Program-made: the position numbers and the translations under genes | Part shown: positions 1 to 8,163 of the stretch, piece by piece | Numbering within the stretch: the stretch's first letter is position 1 | Layout of the letters: every line of letters begins with the position of its first letter | From: CBDDKU01 sp965230375 | GTDB lineage: Bacteria > Bacteroidota > Bacteroidia > Flavobacteriales_D > Cryomorphaceae | NCBI GenBank assembly: GCA_965230375.1 | Contig: CBDDKU010000012.1 | Location: 62,001 to 126,000 of the forward strand | Reading direction: 5' to 3' | DNA length: 64,000 bases | Notes under the pieces: model-generated | Database searches by the model: none | Told to the model about the DNA's origin: nothing | The model's input: the letters and a program-made list of their open reading frames with translations, nothing else

Positions 1-1185
1 GACAACGACACATTCCCACTGTGGTATGCTCAAGAAGTAGAAGGAATCCGTACAGATGTGCGCGTAGTAAATCTGAGTCTCTTGAATACCGATTGGTATA
101 TCAACCAGATGAAACGCAAGGTTTATGACTCCGACCCAGTTCCTTTCTCGCTTGAAGAAACGAAGTACCGCCAGGGAACACGAGATGTAGTATTCCTGGA
201 CGAAACCAATAACCCGAATCGAATTCACGTGAATGTCGAGCAGGCCGTTTCATTTATAGGTGATGATAAAAACCTAAGAGCTGGCCGAGGTGGTGAAAAG
301 ATTGCACTGATGCCAACTAAGAACTTCTACATTCCAGTAGACAAAGAAAAAGTTCTTCGAAACGGATTGGTAAGCGTTGAGGATACGGCCAAAATTTCTG
401 ATCGCGTAGAATGGAGAATTGATCGAAGCTACCTTCTGAAAAACAACCTGATGCAGCTCGATCTCTTTGCGACCAACCAATGGGAACGACCCATCTATTT
501 TGCCGTTACAACAGGTCCTGATAGCTATATCAATTTGGATGAATACTTCAAGCTTGTCGGTTTGGCCTATCAGCTTACTCCAGTGAAAAGTGAAAACAAT
601 CCAAACCCAAATATGTACGGTTCGGTCAACACTGAAGCGATGTACACAAACGTCATGGAGAAGTTTAGATGGGGTGGAATGGAAGGCGATGACCAAATCT
701 ATATGGATGAGAATAACCTCCGTATGACGAACAATATCCGTCTTCAATTTGCGAATCTCGCGGAGCAACTAATCGCTGAAGAGAAAACAGATAAGGCTAA
801 GAACGTGCTGGACAAATGCATTGAAGTAATGCCAAACCACAACGTTCCTTACGATCGCTTGATGGTTCCAATCATTCAAAACTACTACCGCATAGGTGAC
901 GACGAGAAGGCTAACGAGATTTTAGAAGATGTTTTTGACCGTTACGCAGAAGACTTTGAGTACTACATGTCTGTAGATGTTGAAGATGCCATTCAACTGC
1001 AACAAGACATCCAAATGAGTTTTGCCGTGGTACAGCGATTGAATCTATTTGTGAATCAGATGTACCCGCAAGACGATGAGATGAAGAACAAGATCAAAAG
1101 TCGTTTCGATGAGTTAGACGAGGCTTTTGATTTGAAGATTCAAGAAATTGAAGCTTACCGTACTCAACCTAGAGTAAGCTTCTAG
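1..1185 (+). CDS. DUF2723 (TMEM260-like) membrane protein, C-terminal part, 5' truncated
   Basis: The frame is open from base 1, so this is the tail of a larger gene that starts left of the window; an internal start at 58 would be artificial. The visible 394 codons begin with DNDTFPLWYAQEVEGIRTDV and continue with RVVNLSLLNTDWYINQM, which are typical of the segment after the membrane domain in Bacteroidota DUF2723 proteins. The tail (about residues 240-390 of the visible part) is helical and TPR-like, rich in acidic residues, with no membrane segment. The family is related to TMEM260, a protein O-mannosyltransferase in animals, so a glycosyltransferase role is possible but not shown here. A deacetylase gene follows after 2 bp and is probably co-transcribed. 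Confidence 0.8.
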   Translation, partial: DNDTFPLWYAQEVEGIRTDVRVVNLSLLNTDWYINQMKRKVYDSDPVPFSLEETKYRQGTRDVVFLDETNNPNRIHVNVEQAVSFIGDDKNLRAGRGGEKIALMPTKNFYIPVDKEKVLRNGLVSVEDTAKISDRVEWRIDRSYLLKNNLMQLDLFATNQWERPIYFAVTTGPDSYINLDEYFKLVGLAYQLTPVKSENNPNPNMYGSVNTEAMYTNVMEKFRWGGMEGDDQIYMDENNLRMTNNIRLQFANLAEQLIAEEKTDKAKNVLDKCIEVMPNHNVPYDRLMVPIIQNYYRIGDDEKANEILEDVFDRYAEDFEYYMSVDVEDAIQLQQDIQMSFAVVQRLNLFVNQMYPQDDEMKNKIKSRFDELDEAFDLKIQEIEAYRTQPRVSF

Positions 1186-1187
1186 TC

Positions 1188-1802
1188 ATGGTTTACCTCG
1201 CCAAGACTCCAGATATTCTCAAGCCATTGGCAGGAGATCTGATTTGGAGTCTTGACGATGCGACCAATCAAGTTTACCTAACATTTGATGACGGACCTAC
1301 GCCCGGTGTGACCGACAAGGTGCTGGATATTCTCGATGAATACGGTGCAAAGGCTACCTTCTTCTGCATCGGGGGAAATGCGGCGTCGAATCCGGAACTT
1401 TATCAGGACGTTTTAGCGAGAGGTCATCGCGTGGGTAACCATACATGGAACCACATGAATGGCTGGCAGTTTAGCGACTTTTCTTATTTGAGAAACACCC
1501 TAGAGTGCGCAGAAGTTGTCGAATCAAACCTTTTTCGCCCACCGTATGGTCGCATTAAGCGAAGCCAGGTAAAGAGCTTGAAATCGCGGTTCAAAATTAT
1601 AATGTGGGATGTCTTGCCTGGGGATTGGATGGCTAGTAAAAGCCCAGTAGATTGCTTGAACACAGTGACTAAGCACACCATACCCGGTTCCATCATTGTC
1701 TTTCACGACAGTCTTAAAGCCAAAGAAAACGTTCTGGGCGCATTGCCAGCATCTTTAAAGCACTTTCAGAACAAAGGGTGGGAATGTGTGGCTCTACCCT
1801 AA
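1188..1802 (+). CDS. Polysaccharide deacetylase family protein (NodB homology domain)
   Basis: This 204-residue protein is almost entirely a NodB/carbohydrate esterase 4 domain. Motif 1 is TFDDGP (D34, D35), the metal-binding H-x-x-x-H is at H85/H89 (NHTWNH), motif 3 is RPPYGR, then DVLPGDW, and motif 5 is IIVFHD. All catalytic elements are present, so metal-dependent N- or O-deacetylation of a cell-wall or surface polysaccharide is likely. No signal peptide is visible, so the protein appears cytoplasmic unless the start is wrong. It begins 2 bp after the DUF2723 gene and its 3' end overlaps the convergent thioredoxin gene by 9 bp. Confidence 0.88.
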   Translation: MVYLAKTPDILKPLAGDLIWSLDDATNQVYLTFDDGPTPGVTDKVLDILDEYGAKATFFCIGGNAASNPELYQDVLARGHRVGNHTWNHMNGWQFSDFSYLRNTLECAEVVESNLFRPPYGRIKRSQVKSLKSRFKIIMWDVLPGDWMASKSPVDCLNTVTKHTIPGSIIVFHDSLKAKENVLGALPASLKHFQNKGWECVALP

Positions 1803-2093
1803 ATGATAGGCCAATTGGCCTTTTAAGTCGCTCAGCGGCATTGCACCAGAAGCTCTCCAAACCACTTTTCCTGCTTTGAAAAGCAAAAAAGTTGGAACGC
1901 CTCTTACTTGAAAAGCATTTGCCGCCTGAGGATTCTTGTCTATGTTAACCTTCAAGATGCGAATCTTTCCTTTCTCGTCTTTGGCCAATTGATCAATAAT
2001 CGGATTCATCGTTTGACATGGACCACACCAATCGGCGTGAAAGTCGACAAGAACGGGTGTTTCACCATTCACTATTTCCTTAAAGTTAGCCAT
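1794..2093 (-). CDS. Thioredoxin
   Basis: This 99-residue single-domain thioredoxin has the active site W22-C-G-P-C26 and the cis-proline region RGVPTFLLF. It lacks a signal peptide and is therefore a cytoplasmic dithiol reductant. Its start codon directly abuts the stop of the upstream rhodanese lipoprotein gene (both at base 2093), so the two are translationally linked; this suggests a shared job in thiol or sulfur chemistry, although the rhodanese is exported. The residue after the active site is Q instead of the usual K/R. Confidence 0.93.
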   Translation of the reverse strand: MANFKEIVNGETPVLVDFHADWCGPCQTMNPIIDQLAKDEKGKIRILKVNIDKNPQAANAFQVRGVPTFLLFKAGKVVWRASGAMPLSDLKGQLAYHLG

Positions 2094-2527
2094 TAGAGCT
2101 CTACTGTTTCTTTACCTGCGTCCATCCAAGCGTCCATTCCACCGTCGAGGTCATAAACAGTGTAACCTTTGGCTTTCAGCATATCGGCAGCGTTGGCACT
2201 TCGCCCACCTCTTTTACAATAAACTAAGACAGGCTTTGATTTGTCGAGCGATGCGATACCCTGAGAAAATGCATTGTCATTCATCACATCAGCGTGAATA
2301 ACTCCTTCGGATACAACGCCTTGTTGGACTTCTCCAGGCGTTCGCACATCGACAACCTGAACATTGCCCGTTGCGATCATACTTTCAAACTCATCGACAT
2401 CAACCACGGTAACTTTACCAGTTTCCTGAACAATCGACTCTTCAGTTACGGAGTTGTTTTGATCGGTTGAAGATGCCCCGCAAGACATAAAACAAAGGCT
2501 AATGACTACAAGTCCAATATTTCGCAT
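2093..2527 (-). CDS. Rhodanese-like domain lipoprotein
   Basis: The N-terminus is a lipoprotein signal with the lipobox FMSC and the lipidated cysteine at C16. A low-complexity linker is followed by one rhodanese domain (about residues 38-144). The active-site loop is C104-K-R-G-G-R, a full six-residue loop as in sulfurtransferases, and the conserved DVRTPGE and GGMDAW motifs are present. It is probably a periplasm-facing single-domain sulfurtransferase or thiol carrier, and it is transcribed just ahead of the thioredoxin. The upstream gap holds the terminator of the neighbouring SprF operon, so its promoter must sit within about 30 bp. Confidence 0.88.
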   Translation of the reverse strand: MRNIGLVVISLCFMSCGASSTDQNNSVTEESIVQETGKVTVVDVDEFESMIATGNVQVVDVRTPGEVQQGVVSEGVIHADVMNDNAFSQGIASLDKSKPVLVYCKRGGRSANAADMLKAKGYTVYDLDGGMDAWMDAGKETVEL

Positions 2528-2554
2528 GATTATCTAATTTCTCCCAAAGTTCGG

Positions 2555-2586
2555 CAAAAAAAAATCTCCCATGAAACTGGGAGATT
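2555..2586 (-). terminator. Rho-independent terminator of the adhesin/SprF operon
   Basis: On the minus strand a 9-bp stem (AATCTCCCA / TGGGAGATT, 2563-2586) with a 6-nt loop is followed by a run of nine T. It lies 25 bp after the stop of the last SprF-like gene and before the rhodanese gene, so it separates the two transcription units. Confidence 0.85.
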
Positions 2587-2610
2587 CTTACTTCAAATAT
2601 TTTTAAGTCC

Positions 2611-3555
2611 TTAAAAGTATCGCGGACTCTTAGTCTTGACATCATCATTGAACAGGTCGTATCTGAGCATGACTTCATGACTTCCATTGTGGTAGCTGTT
2701 CAAGTCGCTCGTTCCAAAGTCGTATGAGTATCCAGCTTGAAACTTTGGTGTGAAGTTAAAAGACACGATAGCTGCAAATGAATCTTCCGTTCTATATGCT
2801 GCTCCAAGCCACAATTTCTGCTTGATAAGAAAGTTTGCCGATACGTCTACACTCACAGGACCTCCATTTATAACTCGAACAACTGTCGAAGGTTTAAACA
2901 TAACACCTGTGCTGTCTTTGCTTAAGCTAAAGACATATCCACCGTGCAAATAAAAGTGCGGTTGATTTACATCTTGAGCGTCGCCCATATTGCTTCCGCT
3001 ATTCAGCTCATTCTCAAGAATTGTCGGAACACTTATACCAGCATAACCTCGATCTCCGTAGTAATAAGCTCCAAATCCGAAATTGGGCATGAAGTTATTC
3101 TCGACATTCGAGTTGAAGACAGGGTCATCAGGATCTACATTATCCAACTCTGAAAAATCAGCCTGGTGAATTCCGAATCCAGCTCGCAGACCAAAGGATA
3201 GCTTAGACTTCTCTGTAACTTGAAGTCTGTATGCAAAGTCTCCCCATACACCTGTGGTATTCGTCGGGCCAATATTGTCGTTTTGGATTGTTAATCCAAG
3301 CCCAACATTATCATTAGGGAGTGGTGAATGTATGCTCAAGGCTTGGGTAGATGGAGCTCCTTCGAGTCCCACCCATTGCTCTCGCAAAACACCGGTAAAC
3401 GAGAGTGCTTCTCTACTACCAGCATAAGCAGGGTTAATGACTAGCTGGTTCCACATATACATCGTATACAGTGGCTGCTGTTGGGCTTGTGATGGCAATG
3501 CACTTAGTGCAATTATGGCCAGAACACCCAGTTTTAATATGATTGATTGTCGCAT
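2611..3555 (-). CDS. PorP/SprF family type IX secretion outer-membrane protein (third pair)
   Basis: A 314-residue protein with a signal peptide ending near SQAQQQ. It has the family hallmarks: QPLYTMYMWNQLVINPAYAG after the signal, LREQWVGLEGAP, then alternating beta strands ending in SYDFGTSDLNSYHNGSHEVM. The C-terminus ends ...SPRYF. PorP/SprF proteins are outer-membrane barrels that help secrete or hold T9SS type B cargo on the surface; SprF in Flavobacterium johnsoniae is needed for SprB. This is the last gene of the six-gene operon, 26 bp after the stop of the 1,224-residue cargo gene, and is presumably that protein's partner. Confidence 0.92.
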   Translation of the reverse strand: MRQSIILKLGVLAIIALSALPSQAQQQPLYTMYMWNQLVINPAYAGSREALSFTGVLREQWVGLEGAPSTQALSIHSPLPNDNVGLGLTIQNDNIGPTNTTGVWGDFAYRLQVTEKSKLSFGLRAGFGIHQADFSELDNVDPDDPVFNSNVENNFMPNFGFGAYYYGDRGYAGISVPTILENELNSGSNMGDAQDVNQPHFYLHGGYVFSLSKDSTGVMFKPSTVVRVINGGPVSVDVSANFLIKQKLWLGAAYRTEDSFAAIVSFNFTPKFQAGYSYDFGTSDLNSYHNGSHEVMLRYDLFNDDVKTKSPRYF

Positions 3556-3581
3556 AATCTTATCGATTAGAGGTTTTGGTT

Positions 3582-6500
3582 CTATCTATTGAGGTATATG
3601 TACCCACTCTTCGATTCCGTTTCATCGTCACCACCAAACTCAATGGTGTAGAAGTACGTGCCTACAGGAAGTGGTTCTCCTGCATTCAATCCTGAATCAG
3701 ATCGACCATCCCAGTTGTTGTTGTAAGGGCTTGCCGAGAATACAACGCTACCCCATCTATTGAACACAGTCACTGTATGATCAGGGTGATATTCAAGGCC
3801 ACCGATAATCCAGAAGTCTCCGTATCCATCTCCATTAGGTGAAAACCCTTCAGGAATCACAATAGCATCGTCGAAACAGTTCTCTTCCGATACATCCAGA
3901 TTGAGATCTCTTCGAATATTTCCACACTCAGGACTCGTAACGGTATAAGTGAACATATAAGTTCCTTCAGCGTCTGGTTTAAAGAATCCAGGCACTTCGT
4001 TGTCGTCTTCATCAGTCCAAACACCTCCTCCATCAGCACCTGGCATAAAGTTGATCAGATTTACTGCTCCACTTTCAACACAGAGTGGTGTCGGATCTAA
4101 AGGATTACCCGCACTTGGTCCGTCGGACACTTCAACATTGATAGAGGCCGTAGCAACAGTACAAACCAATCTATCGATAGTATACGTGTACGTTTGGGTC
4201 CCTATCTCGTAAATCGGCTCTGTTGGATCTACTTCTTCTCCTTCTAAATCTGTCCACACACCGTCATCATCCGCTCCAACCAGGAAGTCGAGTAAGTCGA
4301 CGTCTTCACCAGCGCAAATCATGATCGGATCTCCGAGTGGCACTCCTGCATCGGGTACTGCCACAATATTCAAGTCAACTTGGGCACTACGATCACCGCA
4401 GGCCGCATTATTCACTGTGTAGAAATAAGTCGCTATTTCAGCAGTTGAGAATGTAATCATCCCATCGGGAATCACATTACCATCGGCATCAGTCCAGACA
4501 CCACCTGCATCTTGACCTTCTAGATAATCATCGAGGTCAGCTTGTCCATCTACAACACACACGCGAGGGTCTTCTATTGAAGCTCCAGGGTTTGGTTCAG
4601 ATACAACTGTCAAGTCAATTGCAATAGACTGTGGGTCACATGGCGATGCTTCAACGGTGTATACAAACCCGAATGTTCCTGTTGTGAATGGATCAAACGT
4701 TCCATCCGGGATTGGTGTTCCATCGCTATCAGTCCAAGATCCACCTTGATCTTCGTTCTCAATGTAGTCATTGAGATCTACCGCATCTGACGTTACACAA
4801 ACATCCAGTAAAGATCCTTCTGTTCCAGGATCCGGAAGTTGTACAATTGTCACTTCGGTCGTCGTTTCAGTCGGACATCGTCCATCTGTATTAAAGGTCA
4901 CAATATATGTTCCCGCATCACTCAGCGATGGGTCAATTGTTCCTGTAATTGGATCAATGCTCAACCCGTCAACATCAGTTGTATAAACTCCACTGTTTAC
5001 TCCATCTACTTCTACCACTTGTGGCGCGTCCGCAGTACAAAACGATTCTGCAGCATAAGAAATATCATGGGTAAAGAAACAAGTCAAAGTCGGGTCATTC
5101 TCACCATCTTCATTTGGCTCTCCATTTCCGTTTGGATCTGGGTTTGTACCTGCGTGTGAAAAGTCTTGACCGTTAAATGGTCCATCAATTCCATTGTTCA
5201 CAACACCGTCTTTACTGGTAACCGTAACCTGATCGAAGTAACCATCTTGTTCTGCACCGTTCATGTCAATCCGAACGACCAAGTTGATCGCGTCAGCAGC
5301 ACCACCAGGAAGCGATCCATTACCAGGTAATAATCGTCTGTCAGTAACTCCATCAAAATCAGGGTTAACACCACCTGACAAAATTCCAAAAGTCAAAGTA
5401 GGTGCCCCAATCAATTCTGCCGTAGCTCCTACAGGTAACCCACCGTTAATACTTTCAATTACCTGAATATTTTGCGAAGCACTCTCAGCGAGGTTCTCAA
5501 CAAATATCTGGTAAGTGATGTCGAAAATTCTCGATCCAGGTGCAGTTTCCACAACGCTCTGGGCAGCCTTTGCCGATCCAAGTGTAGAAGGGCAGTAAGG
5601 AATAGTAAAACTGTTGGATGGGAATCGGAAACCACAGGCCAGATCAAGACCTTCGACGAGGTAGTCTCCGGCGAACTCTGGAAAGAGTGTGCTTCCTGTT
5701 GCTCCTTCAATTTCTTCTCCATTGAAATACCATTGGTAAGCGTCAAATCCGAATACCTGCATAACCGCGTTACCGGGAATACATGGAAGGGTACCTGTAA
5801 CACCTGTACTCAAACCAACAACTGGTTCGAGGGTAAACCCACTAAAGTAACCTGCTGCTCCTACATTATTAGATCTAGTGATCAATGCAACGTTCATTAC
5901 CGAATCACTCTCGAGAATAACGTTTTCTGATGGAGCATTGAACTCATAGGTCACCCAATCTGGGTTCCCCGGAACAGGGGTTTCACCTGTTAAAGGTGTG
6001 CCCGACTCATTGACGAAGATGCTCGTACCAGTCTTGGTTACGATATTAATCTTTGCAGCTCCACTATTGTTGTTAAAAAGACTGTTTACAAAGGGAAGTA
6101 CAACTTCTTTTGCTCCAATACAGTTTAGAGGTGGTATAAAGTTCAATCCTACTGTTTGACCGATGTTCGTCGAAGAACCTGACAAGGTCTGATACATATA
6201 CACCTTTTCTGTTGCTAGAATGTACATGTTGTTGTCAGCAGAAAAATCTGCAGTAGGGATAATGAAAAACTCTCCTTCATCCAGCGTTACAGCAGGTGTC
6301 GCACTTCCATTCAAAAATACATCTGTATTATCTTCAGTTGCCACAACCATAGGACGCTCCGTAGTCTCATCTCCAAGACCGCGCACAAGGATATACTCCT
6401 GTCCTGTAATTTCAGCTGGAACCAATTGATCCGCTCCAATACATTGCCCCTGGTGGTTACCAGCAAGCCATGAACCACTATTACAAATAATAGGCTTAGT

Positions 6501-7256
6501 AGAAGTAACTCTGGTTCCGTTTGAATTGTTTATTGTCGCGTCATCGTATTCAGAGTGATCAATTCCAATCGTATATGATTCGAATGCGTCGAGGGTAATT
6601 ACAATATCTTCTCCCGCCGTTTGTCCGATGTAATTAATTGGATCTTTAATCATGTCGAAGGTGATTACGGTATTGTCTTCAGTTGCCATAACTGATACAA
6701 AATGCGATCTACGTTCTTCATTCCAAGTATTGTCGTTATTGTAGGTATTGTAGATATGTCCCGTGTAGAATCTCTGCCCTAAACCTACTTGACCTTTAGA
6801 TGTTAAAGACATTCCCTGAGAACCTGAAAGGTGACGCATATTGACAAAGAACGGCTGGAAACTGCTAAAATAGAGTCCTTGAGATCTGATTTTCAGATTC
6901 AAGCTATCAGTAGGAATTACGTTTTGTGGGTACGTATCTGTACTACCATTCCCATCGGGTGAAAAATGATATTCCTGTGGCATATCACGAGATATCCATA
7001 CCGTGTCAACTAGGTTTTCGAACCCATCTCTGATAACTACAGGAATGGTGTCTTCCGTGGGAGTCGATAAGCTGACAAAGTGTTCCCTTATATTAGATGT
7101 GCCTGTACCAGGTCCAGGTTTTGCGTAAAATGGAGGAATCCAGTGTTTAGTATCTAGCTGGGCAAATGCTCCGGTAAAGAGCATTGTGAAGAGTCCAAAC
7201 AGCAGAATACTTTTTGTTTGCTTTAGGGGAGTCATCGTTTTGGTTTTAGTTTTCAT
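3582..7256 (-). CDS. Secreted T9SS type B cargo with IgGFc-binding-like N-terminal region and four repeats
   Basis: A 1,224-residue exported protein. The signal peptide spans roughly residues 1-33 (cleavage near AFAQ); a second in-frame ATG eight codons in could also be used. Residues about 45-480 resemble the IgGFc-binding N-terminal domain, seen in the recurring (M/V)ATEDNT(V/D) strands. A middle region has a conserved-repeat (DUF11-like) look. About residues 830-1125 carry four 75-85-residue repeats, each with a cysteine pair, a V(D/N)L element and GGxWTD. The last 90 residues are a type B sorting domain (FSPNGDGYGD, FNRWG, PVGTYFY). Its start overlaps the end of the second SprF gene by 11 bp. 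Likely a surface adhesin; the ligand is unknown. Confidence 0.88.
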   Translation of the reverse strand: MKTKTKTMTPLKQTKSILLFGLFTMLFTGAFAQLDTKHWIPPFYAKPGPGTGTSNIREHFVSLSTPTEDTIPVVIRDGFENLVDTVWISRDMPQEYHFSPDGNGSTDTYPQNVIPTDSLNLKIRSQGLYFSSFQPFFVNMRHLSGSQGMSLTSKGQVGLGQRFYTGHIYNTYNNDNTWNEERRSHFVSVMATEDNTVITFDMIKDPINYIGQTAGEDIVITLDAFESYTIGIDHSEYDDATINNSNGTRVTSTKPIICNSGSWLAGNHQGQCIGADQLVPAEITGQEYILVRGLGDETTERPMVVATEDNTDVFLNGSATPAVTLDEGEFFIIPTADFSADNNMYILATEKVYMYQTLSGSSTNIGQTVGLNFIPPLNCIGAKEVVLPFVNSLFNNNSGAAKINIVTKTGTSIFVNESGTPLTGETPVPGNPDWVTYEFNAPSENVILESDSVMNVALITRSNNVGAAGYFSGFTLEPVVGLSTGVTGTLPCIPGNAVMQVFGFDAYQWYFNGEEIEGATGSTLFPEFAGDYLVEGLDLACGFRFPSNSFTIPYCPSTLGSAKAAQSVVETAPGSRIFDITYQIFVENLAESASQNIQVIESINGGLPVGATAELIGAPTLTFGILSGGVNPDFDGVTDRRLLPGNGSLPGGAADAINLVVRIDMNGAEQDGYFDQVTVTSKDGVVNNGIDGPFNGQDFSHAGTNPDPNGNGEPNEDGENDPTLTCFFTHDISYAAESFCTADAPQVVEVDGVNSGVYTTDVDGLSIDPITGTIDPSLSDAGTYIVTFNTDGRCPTETTTEVTIVQLPDPGTEGSLLDVCVTSDAVDLNDYIENEDQGGSWTDSDGTPIPDGTFDPFTTGTFGFVYTVEASPCDPQSIAIDLTVVSEPNPGASIEDPRVCVVDGQADLDDYLEGQDAGGVWTDADGNVIPDGMITFSTAEIATYFYTVNNAACGDRSAQVDLNIVAVPDAGVPLGDPIMICAGEDVDLLDFLVGADDDGVWTDLEGEEVDPTEPIYEIGTQTYTYTIDRLVCTVATASINVEVSDGPSAGNPLDPTPLCVESGAVNLINFMPGADGGGVWTDEDDNEVPGFFKPDAEGTYMFTYTVTSPECGNIRRDLNLDVSEENCFDDAIVIPEGFSPNGDGYGDFWIIGGLEYHPDHTVTVFNRWGSVVFSASPYNNNWDGRSDSGLNAGEPLPVGTYFYTIEFGGDDETESKSGYIYLNR

Positions 7257-8163
7257 TTCTGTCCATCATTTGCGCTTTGCCAAACTTGAACTGTATAAAA
7301 ATTTCATGTGTGCCATCAGCGTACTTCTTCAATTTAGACGTTGTAATGTCATAAGAGTAGCCTATGGTTAAGTAATTCATAATCTGATATCCAGCAAAAA
7401 CAGCTGCTGCATCATCACTCCGATACGTACCTCCGAGCCAAAGGTTACCATCGTATATAAATCGAGCCGAAAGATCCACCTGTACAGGAAGTGGATCAAC
7501 ATATTTTACTAAGGTTGAAGGCTCTACTTGGAGTTTTTCACCCAAGTCGAAGCGATACGCTCCAGTTAGGTAATAATGTACGGCTAAATTTCCATCTCCG
7601 TCACCGGGAAACATGTCGAGCTGATTGTTTAAAATTTGGTTGGCCGATACCCCGACATAAAATTTATCGCTGTACCAAAGTGCTCCAAAGTTGGCGTCGG
7701 GTTTCGTTTCTGAGGCTACCTGATCTGTAAGTGTAAGGTCTCCTTCTTCTCTCAAGGTAATCTGAGACCCATCAATTGTCATTTGGGTAATTCCAAAGGT
7801 CAGCCCCAAAGAGAACTTCGTTTTTTCACTTGTCTGAATGTGATAAGCGTAAGCTCCTTGAACACCAAATCGGCGGGTAGGTCCGGCAACATCGGTGTAG
7901 AGCATCCCACCAAAGCCCATTTTCTTGGAACGGCTCGGCGCGTCGAGACTCATAAAATAAGTACGCGGCGCATCTTGAATACCGGTCCATTGCGTTCGGT
8001 GAACAGCCAAGGCATTGAAGTAGTTTCCTTTACCTGTAAAGGCCGGATTAAAACTTATTCCCGACCATTGGTATTGGGTAAATTGCTGAATTTGCTGACC
8101 AAAGACAGTGGTTCCAATACACGAAAGGAATAGTACAAGCAGTATGTTTGTTCTGACTTTCAT
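7246..8163 (-). CDS. PorP/SprF family type IX secretion outer-membrane protein (second pair)
   Basis: A 305-residue barrel protein with a signal peptide ending near TVFGQQ. The mature N-terminus QFTQYQWSGISFNPAFTGKG and the motif VHRTQWTGIQDAP are diagnostic for the family, and the end has GYSYDITTSKLKKYADGTHE. Start and upstream stop overlap as TAATG, so translation is coupled to the giant SprB-repeat gene, whose partner it most likely is. The downstream cargo gene starts inside its last four codons. Confidence 0.92.
   Translation of the reverse strand: MKVRTNILLVLFLSCIGTTVFGQQIQQFTQYQWSGISFNPAFTGKGNYFNALAVHRTQWTGIQDAPRTYFMSLDAPSRSKKMGFGGMLYTDVAGPTRRFGVQGAYAYHIQTSEKTKFSLGLTFGITQMTIDGSQITLREEGDLTLTDQVASETKPDANFGALWYSDKFYVGVSANQILNNQLDMFPGDGDGNLAVHYYLTGAYRFDLGEKLQVEPSTLVKYVDPLPVQVDLSARFIYDGNLWLGGTYRSDDAAAVFAGYQIMNYLTIGYSYDITTSKLKKYADGTHEIFIQFKFGKAQMMDRNEN

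Noticed and set aside
274..768. 164-codon open frame on the minus strand
   Set aside because: Lies entirely opposite the DUF2723 coding sequence and has no family-like features; a shadow frame.
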